Below are positions 56,880-62,537 of a stretch of 62,537 bases of DNA, piece after piece. The notes under the pieces are model-generated. The model was not told the origin of the DNA. It saw only the letters and a list, made by a program, of their open reading frames with translations, and did no database searches. Source of the stretch: Lentzea indica (lineage in GTDB: Bacteria > Actinomycetota > Actinomycetes > Mycobacteriales > Pseudonocardiaceae); contig NZ_VSRL01000023.1 of NCBI RefSeq assembly GCF_012184385.1, positions 1 through 62,537 on the forward strand, in the 5' to 3' direction. Each line of letters starts with the position of its first letter. Position 1 is the stretch's first letter. Both the position numbers and the translations under genes were made by a program.

Positions 56880-57236
56880 ATGCTGTACTTCGGTGGGCTG
56901 TTCGGAGTGGTGATGTTGTGTCTGACGATCTTCGCCGTCGTGGACGTGATCACGACCGACGAAGGCTCAGTTCGCAATCTGCCGAAGATGTTGTGGCTTC
57001 TCCTGGTCTTGCTGTTCCCGTTGGTGGGCTCGATCGCGTGGTTCGTGGCGGGTCGTCCGGTGGTGGGGACCGGACGCGCGCGCCGTGGTGCATACGAACG
57101 CGAAGCTTCTGATTTTCCCGAGTACAACCGGCCGGGGCGGTTCTCGGCCACCAATCCTGACGACGACGAGGAGTTCCTGCGCCGCTGCCGTGAGCGCGCG
57201 GAGGAACAACGACGCAAGGGACGCGAGAACCAGTGA
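56880..57236 (+). CDS. PLDc_N (phospholipase D-nuclease N-terminal) domain membrane protein
   Basis: A 118-aa protein from ATG 56880 (GTG 56874 possible) after GGGGGTGG. Two TM helices (FGVVMLCLTIFAVVDVIT and PKMLWLLLVLLFPLVGSIAWFVAGRP) with the conserved W..LV..FP..G...W...GRP pattern define the PLDc_N family. A charged cytoplasmic tail rich in Asp/Glu and Arg follows (DDDEEFLRRCRERAEEQRR). Small actinobacterial membrane proteins of this type have no proven role. The stop overlaps the next lipoprotein start (GTGA). Confidence 0.88.
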   Translation: MLYFGGLFGVVMLCLTIFAVVDVITTDEGSVRNLPKMLWLLLVLLFPLVGSIAWFVAGRPVVGTGRARRGAYEREASDFPEYNRPGRFSATNPDDDEEFLRRCRERAEEQRRKGRENQ

Positions 57237-57835
57237 GGAAAGTCCTGCTGTTCTTAGTTGTTCTGCTCGCCGGCTGCGGCGGTAACGCGCAAATGGCGGC
57301 CCCACCCACCGCTCCCCAAACGTCCACTTCGGACAAACTGGCGCCGGGCGAGTTCCAGGCTCGCTGGTGGACGTGGGCTTCCCAGCCCGCCAACAGCAAC
57401 CCCGTGTCCGACACCTCCGGGCGGTTCTGCATGCGCGACCAGCCCGTCGAGGTCTGGCTGCTCGCCGGGTCCCTCAGCGAAGAGCCCGTCGTGCGGCAGT
57501 GCCGGGTCCCCGCCGACAAGCCGCTTCTCGCTCCCGTTGTGAACCTCGCCAGCGACGTCGCGGGCTGCGAGAGGTTCATGAAGGGCGCCCAGGGCGAGGT
57601 GCTGCTGGACGGCTCCACGCAGGCGCTGACGAGGGTGTCGGCCACGCCGTTCACCTACGAGGCGCGCGCGGGCAACCCGTTCGGCAGCCAGGTCGGCAGG
57701 ATCAACTCGGTCGGCTGCGGCCTGTACGCCTGGATCAACCCACCGCCGTCCGGTGAGCACGAGCTGGTGATCCGCGGTTCCGCCGACGGCAAGAGCGTCG
57801 ACGTCAAGTACAAGCTGATCGTGGGCGCCGACTAA
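57233..57835 (+). CDS. Lipoprotein of unknown function
   Basis: A 200-aa protein from GTG 57233. Lipobox LLAGC (LLFLVVLLAGCGGN). The mature part has a W-rich segment (FQARWWTWASQPANSNPVSDTSGRFC), and four cysteines in total (GRFC, VRQC, AGCERF, SVGCGLY) consistent with two disulfides. Secreted proteins with such a W-x-W-x8-NP-x-D-x-[ST]-G-x-x-C opening occur in many Actinobacteria and Proteobacteria with no known function. Cotranscribed with the PLDc_N gene. Confidence 0.8.
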   Translation: MRKVLLFLVVLLAGCGGNAQMAAPPTAPQTSTSDKLAPGEFQARWWTWASQPANSNPVSDTSGRFCMRDQPVEVWLLAGSLSEEPVVRQCRVPADKPLLAPVVNLASDVAGCERFMKGAQGEVLLDGSTQALTRVSATPFTYEARAGNPFGSQVGRINSVGCGLYAWINPPPSGEHELVIRGSADGKSVDVKYKLIVGAD

Positions 57836-58031
57836 AACCAGATGCGCGGTTCGGTAACGTGGTCAGTGGCGTCCGAGCAGACGTGAGGCTGGAGCCGCTC
57901 CCCGGCAGTGAGCGGCACTCTCCGCCGCAGTGTTCAGCAACTCCTGCTCACCGAAGCGAACCGACCACGTAGACGCGTGCACATGCGTCCTTGTCGTGCC
58001 GAGCCGGGCGGCGGAAACGAGGACTGCTGTC

Positions 58032-58850
58032 ATGGCACGTCTGTCCAACACGGACCAGCTCGCCGATCTGCGGCGCATCTACACGGGCGAGAACCTGTCT
58101 CAGGCGGTCCCGGCCGTCCGCGGCGGGGATCCGCTGCCCGATGCGACCACGCAGGCCCAGCGGCAACTGGAAGCGAAAGTGCTGATCGCGGGCTGCACCG
58201 CGGCCAGCGTGCTCCAGCTGATGCCGCCCGCGAGCATCATCAGGCCCGCCCACGCGTTCCGGACGGTGGAACCGGGGGAGAGCCTCAAGCTGCACCTGAG
58301 CGACAGGGCCCTCGGGCCGTTGCTGTTCGAGCTGCTTCCACGCACCGAGGCCGGCTTCGGCATGGGCGTCGCGGGCCTCACGCACCAGCAGCACCGGCGG
58401 TCGGCGGAGCTGACCACCGGTGACGCCTCGGTCGTCCTCGTCGGCGTCGACGAGAAAGCATGGGACCTCGGCATGCGGTACGTGCGCTGGATGCACGAGT
58501 TCCGCGGCGTCGAGTACGCCGGCGGCGGCGGCAACGACGAGGAAACGCCGAAAGCGGCCACTGGGAGCGCTCTACTTCGCCGGGTACACCTGTGGCATGA
58601 CGCGAGCTGGCTGCGAGCACTTCCGATGGGCGAGGCCTGGTTCGTCGAATGGGCCGGTGGCCCGGCAGAGGCGGAGATCCGCGAACGGCTCGGGCGCCCG
58701 GACTTCGGCACCACCCGCGAAATCACGCTCCGCCGCATCGACGCGCCGACCCAGGACGTCGAGGAAGGCATGCGGACCTATCCGTGGCCCGAGGAGTTCG
58801 TGTCTGCCGTCACGGCCGCCGAGCCCGATCAGGAGCCTGACCGCCGGTAG
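58032..58850 (+). CDS. Hypothetical protein
   Basis: A 272-aa soluble protein. ATG 58032 has GAGGA ~9 nt upstream. I do not recognise any domain. It begins MARLSNTDQLADLRRIYTGE. The middle is hydrophobic-acidic (LGPLLFELLPRTEAGFGMGV). A late charged part (EIRERLGRPDFGTTREITLRRID) leads to an acidic C-terminus. It precedes the ANTAR regulator by 42 bp on the same strand. Confidence 0.7.
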   Translation: MARLSNTDQLADLRRIYTGENLSQAVPAVRGGDPLPDATTQAQRQLEAKVLIAGCTAASVLQLMPPASIIRPAHAFRTVEPGESLKLHLSDRALGPLLFELLPRTEAGFGMGVAGLTHQQHRRSAELTTGDASVVLVGVDEKAWDLGMRYVRWMHEFRGVEYAGGGGNDEETPKAATGSALLRRVHLWHDASWLRALPMGEAWFVEWAGGPAEAEIRERLGRPDFGTTREITLRRIDAPTQDVEEGMRTYPWPEEFVSAVTAAEPDQEPDRR

Positions 58851-58892
58851 ACTGCGCTTTCGCCCGCAGGAACGATCGTCAGGAGGACCCCG

Positions 58893-59504
58893 GTGACCCA
58901 GCAGGCTGCCGAGGCCCAAGCCGAAGCCACGCGCAAGGCCCCTCGCGTGCTCGTCGCCGAGGATGAGGCTTTGATCCGTCTCGACCTGGTGGAGATGTTG
59001 CGCGAAGAGGGCTACGAGGTGGCGGGCGAGGCCGCTGATGGTGAAGAGGCCATCAAGCTCGCGAACGAGCTCAACCCCGACCTGGTGATCCTGGACGTGA
59101 AGATGCCCAAGGTCGACGGGATCGAGGCCGCCCAGCAGATCGCGGGCAACCGGATCGCGCCGGTCGTGATCCTCACCGCGTTCAGCCAGCGCGACCTGGT
59201 CGAACGCGCCCGTGACGCGGGCGCGATGGCCTACCTGGTCAAGCCGTTCGCCAAGCGGGACCTGGTGCCCGCGATCGAGCTGGCGATCAGCCGGTTCAGC
59301 GAGCTGGCCGCGCTCGAGCAGGAGGTCGCCGGGCTCACCGAGCGCCTGGAGACGCGCAAGGTCGTGGAACGGGCCAAGGGCATTCTCATGACCAAGCAGG
59401 GTCTGAGTGAGCCGGAGGCGTTCCGGTGGGTGCAGCGCACCGCCATGGACCGCCGCACGACGATGAAGGCCGTCGCAGAGGCCGTCATCGAGAACTTCGG
59501 CTGA
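58893..59504 (+). CDS. pdtaR: ANTAR-domain response regulator, PdtaR-like
   Basis: A 203-aa protein from GTG 58893 with AGGAGG 6 nt upstream. Receiver domain: AEDE, phospho-acceptor Asp in VILDVKMPKVDG, Thr in LTAFS and Lys in YLVKPF. After a coiled-coil linker (LEQEVAGLTERLETRKVVERAKG) comes the ANTAR RNA-binding domain, ILMTKQGLSEPEAFRWVQRTAMDRRTTM. PdtaR binds paired RNA hairpins to prevent transcription termination and works with the PdtaS kinase, which is not in the window. Length and sequence are typical. Confidence 0.95.
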   Translation: MTQQAAEAQAEATRKAPRVLVAEDEALIRLDLVEMLREEGYEVAGEAADGEEAIKLANELNPDLVILDVKMPKVDGIEAAQQIAGNRIAPVVILTAFSQRDLVERARDAGAMAYLVKPFAKRDLVPAIELAISRFSELAALEQEVAGLTERLETRKVVERAKGILMTKQGLSEPEAFRWVQRTAMDRRTTMKAVAEAVIENFG

Positions 59505-61118
59505 GTTCGAGCCACACGGAGTCCGTCTGCGCCTCGGGGTTCTCGGGGCGCAGGCGGATTTCGACGTTGTGGCTGCCTTTGAGCGAGATCTGCACCTCGT
59601 GCCGGCCGCCGACACCACCGGGCATCGGCATCGTCGCCACGTGACCGCTGTCGACGTACACCTCGAAGCCCGCCAGCGGCGCCACTGACCGCGCGGAAGC
59701 GGCGTCGAGGGTGATCGCCAGCGTCGCCTCGTTCGGGGTTACACGGGTGAACTCAGCGGTCATCACGGGCAGAACGGGCGCGGGCTCGTCCGGTGCGTTC
59801 CCGAGCTTCACCGGCGACTGCCCCGGCACCTCCATGTAGCTCTCCAGCACCTGAGACTGCCAAGCACACAGGGACGTAGCAGACAGCTCAGCGCGTCCGG
59901 CCCGGCAGAGCCGAGCAGCTCGGCGGGCACGTCCCCGGTCACGGTCAGCTCGCTGCCCTCCGCCGCGGACCAGCCGCTCACCACCGGCCGCAACGGCAAC
60001 CGCGCCGAACCGAGCTGCGCGACCAGGCCGTTCGGGTCGCCGCCGTCGCCGATCCGCACCGTTGCCCGTAATCGCGCTGAAGGAGCCCCACGCAACGGTG
60101 CACGCGCCACACCGATGCCCGGCGCCTCCTCATCTGGCTCCAGCACTCGCAATGTTCCGGCCACGATCGGGGTCTCGATCACCTCGGGCATCGGCTGAAG
60201 CGGTCCGGTGATGCCGACCGCGTCGATCTCGACCCGTCCCGGAAAGCTCGGCGGCGGAGTCACGCCGATCAGCACGCTCGCCTCGCGCCACTGAGGCACG
60301 ACGGGCGAAGTGGCGATCTGCGCGCCGTCCTGCAGAACGCGCACACCGCCGCGTGTCAGTACTACTTCGAACCGATGCAGAACGCCCGCACCGCGCGTGC
60401 CGGGTGAAACGGAGTCGTCCACCACCACGCGAACCGCATCGGCGGGAGGTACGGGTCCGAGGCGGTCGGGGGTTCCAGGAACGAGGTCGAGCACGAGCTT
60501 CCCGTGTGGCCCGGCCGCGTCCGTCACGACGACCACCCGGCCCAGTTCGTCCGCATCGTTCAGCTGCAGAAGCGTCCGTGCGCGCAGCACCGCCGCGTCG
60601 TTGCCGCACGGCATGTCGATCACCAGACGACCGCCGGAGCCGGAGCCGGGGTTCACGCAACCGCGGCGTCCGCTCAGGTGGTAGCGGCGCTCCAGGAACG
60701 TGTCGTCGAAGTCGTCGAGCCATCCGTTGACGGCGCGGCGCCACCCGTCGTCACCAGGGCGCTCCTCGGCCCTGACCGGCAGCGATCGCTGGCCGAACCC
60801 GTCCACGGCCCGCACGTCGGGCCGCCCGGAAGCCGCAACCTCCGGCGACGCGACGAGCCTGCCGTTGACCTCGTACCCCGACACGCCGGGCACGGGCGTC
60901 CAGTGGACCCTGCCGTCGCTGCTCCAGACGGTGGACGGTGGCTCGGGCGCAGCCGATTGAGACGGCAGTGTGATGAAATCTGTCGTGTACCGCGTCAGTC
61001 GAACAGGCTCTGAGCTGGGCCTTTCCGGCGTGTCGTCGGCCTGCCGCAGCACCAGTACCGCTGCGATGAGCACGGCGGTGGCTCCCACAGCTGCGATCAC
61101 CCGACGACGCGGAGTCAT
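59485..61118 (-). pseudogene. Membrane-anchored multi-domain beta-sandwich protein interrupted by a frameshift
   Basis: The 5' frame (61118 to about 59865) has an N-terminal TM anchor (VIAAVGATAVLIAAVLVL), an FN3-like start (VHWTPVPGVSGYEVNGRLV) and a jelly-roll/LamG-like domain (HRFEVVLTRGGVRVLQDG). Just after DALSCLLRPC the frame is lost. The frame ending at 59485 resumes with AWQSQVLESYMEVPG and a second beta-sandwich domain. Restoring one position near 59860 gives a continuous ~544-aa protein. Function unknown; probably an exposed, glycan- or protein-binding surface protein. Confidence 0.78.
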
Positions 61119-61187
61119 ACGGCCAGGTTATGGCAGCCGTCCAAAGAGTGAACGAAGGTTACGGTATGTGACATTGCTTAAGTGAAA

Positions 61188-61209
61188 CATAACGCCGCGT
61201 TGCGTTATG
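61188..61209. promoter_or_regulatory. 8-bp perfect inverted repeat upstream of the binding protein gene
   Basis: CATAACGC-CGCGTT-GCGTTATG (arms 61188-61195 and 61202-61209). It is one of two dyads in the 225-bp leader of the LivK-type gene. The segment just before it (61158-61187, GTTAC, GTGAC and GAAAC half-sites) loosely resembles GlnR boxes. Confidence 0.55.
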
Positions 61210-61229
61210 GTCACGAGCCCATTGGCTGT

Positions 61230-61251
61230 GATGACTGCGGTCACAGTCATC
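61230..61251. promoter_or_regulatory. Second inverted repeat in the same leader
   Basis: GATGACTG-CGGTCA-CAGTCATC (arms 61230-61237 and 61244-61251), 93 bp before the GTG start. Together with 61188-61209 it makes the leader structure-rich; operator or attenuator. Confidence 0.5.
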
Positions 61252-61343
61252 GCCTAGGTTCCGGCCATCCCTCAGGAGAGGGTGATGGAGCGGTGCGCGG
61301 AGAACTCGCGTCGCCGGGAGCAGGGATAGAGGAGGGACATCAC

Positions 61344-62459
61344 GTGCGTAAGCACTCTGTGAAGTCCGCTGCGATTGTCGGCGCCACGCTGCTTGTCGTC
61401 GCAGCCTGTGGCACGAACAAACAAGAAGGCGGCACCGCGGGGGGCGACTGCGACACGTCGAAGGGCACTCTGACCGTCGGTGTAGTCGCCCCGCTGTCCG
61501 GGAACCTGTCCGCTCTTGGCATCGGCATCAAGCAGTCCGCCGAGCTCGCCGTGGACGAGGCGAACAAGAAGTGCACGGTGAAGGGCTACAAGCTGGCCGT
61601 CTCCGCGCAGGACGACGAGGCCAACCCCGCCAAGGGAGCCCAGGCCGCCACCAAGCTGGCGACCGACCCGAACGTCGTCGGTGTCGTCGGCACGCTGAAC
61701 TCGTCTGTTGCGCAGACCGTGCAGCCGATCCTGCGGGACAAGAAGATCCCCCAGGTGTCGCCAGCGAACACCAACCCGTCGCTGACCAGGGGCAATGACT
61801 TCCTGACCGCCCCGAAGCGCCAGTTCGACAACTACTTCCGCGTCTGTGCCACCGACGACCTGCAGGGCCCGTACGCGGCCAACTACCTCGTCGAGAAGGC
61901 CGGCAAGAAGAAGATCGCCATCGTCACCGACGGCAAGACCTACGGTGCGGGCCTCGCGGCCGAGCTGTCGAAGCAGGTCTCCAAGAAGGGCGGCACGATC
62001 GTCGGCCAGGAGACGGTCGGCGAGAAGGACACCGACTTCTCCGGTGTCATCGCCAAGATCAAGGCACTCGCCCCTGAGGCCGTCTACTACGGCGGTGAGT
62101 ACCCCGCCGCGGGTCCGCTGTCCAAGCAGATGGCGTCCGCCGGCCTGAACGTTCCGCTGATGGGCGGCGACGGCATCTTCGACGGCAAGTACATCGAGCT
62201 GGGCGGTAAGGAAGGCGACCTCGCCACCTCCGTTGGCGCGCCGACCGAGTCGCTGGCCACGGCCAAGGCGTTCGTCGACGCGTACAAGGCGAAGTTCGGC
62301 AAGGAGGACTACGCCGCCTACGGTGCGTTCTCCTACGACGCCGCGAACGCCATCATCGGTTCGCTGGCCAAGACCGTCGACGGCGCTGCCTGGGACGAGT
62401 CGAAGCGCGACTCGATGCTGACCAACGTCGGCTCCTTCGGTCCACGTCGGCGTTGTTGA
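61344..62459 (+). CDS. livK: Branched-chain amino-acid-type ABC substrate-binding lipoprotein (LivK-like), 3' end disrupted
   Basis: GTG 61344 has GAGGAGGG 8 nt upstream. Lipobox VVAACGTN. The mature protein has the Leu/Ile/Val-binding pattern: TVGVVAPLSGNLSALGIGIKQ, a VVGVVGTLNSSVAQTV segment, IPQVSPANTNPSLT, KKIAIVTDGKTYGAGLAAELSK and DFSGVIAKIKALAPEAVYYGG. Homology runs until about residue 365 (DSMLTNVGSFGP), then a foreign PRRRC* tail follows. The usual last ~40 residues are missing. The downstream bases read coherently only on the other strand, so the 3' end is chimeric or rearranged. Confidence 0.88.
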   Translation: MRKHSVKSAAIVGATLLVVAACGTNKQEGGTAGGDCDTSKGTLTVGVVAPLSGNLSALGIGIKQSAELAVDEANKKCTVKGYKLAVSAQDDEANPAKGAQAATKLATDPNVVGVVGTLNSSVAQTVQPILRDKKIPQVSPANTNPSLTRGNDFLTAPKRQFDNYFRVCATDDLQGPYAANYLVEKAGKKKIAIVTDGKTYGAGLAAELSKQVSKKGGTIVGQETVGEKDTDFSGVIAKIKALAPEAVYYGGEYPAAGPLSKQMASAGLNVPLMGGDGIFDGKYIELGGKEGDLATSVGAPTESLATAKAFVDAYKAKFGKEDYAAYGAFSYDAANAIIGSLAKTVDGAAWDESKRDSMLTNVGSFGPRRRC

Positions 62460-62537
62460 CCTGCGAGTTCAGATCGGCGTTGATCTGTCCGCCGAGCTTC
62501 TTCGTGATACCGGTCAGGAAGATCTCGGCCAGGTCGT
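62440..62537 (-). other. Fragment of an unrelated reading frame at the right edge
   Basis: From the edge leftwards, one minus-strand frame reads DLAEIFLTGITKKLGGQI, followed by NADLNSQVNNADVD, and fuses tail-on into livK. The text is protein-like and faintly resembles DUF4331-type sequences. That resemblance is low confidence. It does not continue livK. Confidence 0.4.

Overview
This 62.5 kb window is high-GC actinobacterial chromosome. It has many GTG starts and ATGA/GTGA stop-start overlaps, a SARP/BTAD regulator, an ANTAR response regulator of the PdtaR type, a WhiJ-like XRE(DUF5753)-DUF397 pair and numerous lipoproteins. The style points to Pseudonocardiales (Lentzea/Saccharothrix/Actinosynnema-like), but that placement is inference. 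I see no rRNA, tRNA, CRISPR array, insertion sequence or prophage.

Layout. 0-5.4 kb: the end of a ClpP gene facing a ClgR-like XRE regulator, two small secreted proteins and a 1011-aa STAND/SARP regulator. 5.4-12.2 kb: an SDR dehydrogenase plus TetR gene behind a perfect palindrome, then a tctCBA tricarboxylate transporter operon divergent from a CitA/DcuS-type two-component system. 12.2-17.3 kb: a secreted M23 peptidase, a DUF4232 lipoprotein, a frameshifted GNAT gene, two tandem LysE/RhtB exporters and a LuxR-family ATPase regulator. 17.4-21.1 kb: a lipid-aminoacylation module in which an Ag85-like membrane esterase overlaps an MprF/DUF2156 synthase. 21.2-31.2 kb: maleylacetate reductase, an S15 peptidase, RecQ, two exported proteins, a membrane NACHT NTPase (frameshifted) and a GH16 glucanase with a CebR-like operator. 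31.3-37 kb: an orphan MT0933-type antitoxin, a MacB-like ABC exporter divergent from a NarL-type two-component system, an MmpS-like lipoprotein and a secreted cyclophilin.

37-44.6 kb: a compact six-gene operon encodes a TetR regulator, glutaryl-CoA dehydrogenase, a family III CoA-transferase, a Glu/Leu-type dehydrogenase, an FAD amine oxidase and an ALDH7-like dehydrogenase. A LysR gene is divergent from it. Together these look like lysine/pipecolate/5-aminovalerate catabolism towards glutaryl-CoA. 44.7-51.7 kb: a ~6.1 kb RHS/PA14 polymorphic-toxin gene, broken by two frameshifts, is followed by a HEAT-repeat protein that may be its immunity protein. 51.7-56.3 kb: a DinB-DUF397-XRE operon, a frameshifted GT39-like membrane glycosyltransferase and a ThDP enzyme. 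56.9-62.5 kb: a PLDc_N membrane protein and a lipoprotein, a hypothetical, PdtaR, a frameshifted anchored beta-sandwich protein and a LivK-type binding protein. The binding protein loses its C-terminus at the right edge, where the sequence switches to an unrelated minus-strand reading frame.

The most notable observations are: (1) the esterase/MprF pair with a rhomboid-like domain that appears to lack its serine; (2) the RHS gene with a candidate immunity gene; (3) the glutaryl-CoA operon and the apparent CTG start of its TetR; (4) three genes whose Shine-Dalgarno lies inside a strong hairpin; and (5) six internal frameshifts plus a chimeric-looking right end. The last point warns that part of the gene breakage may be sequence error rather than biology.
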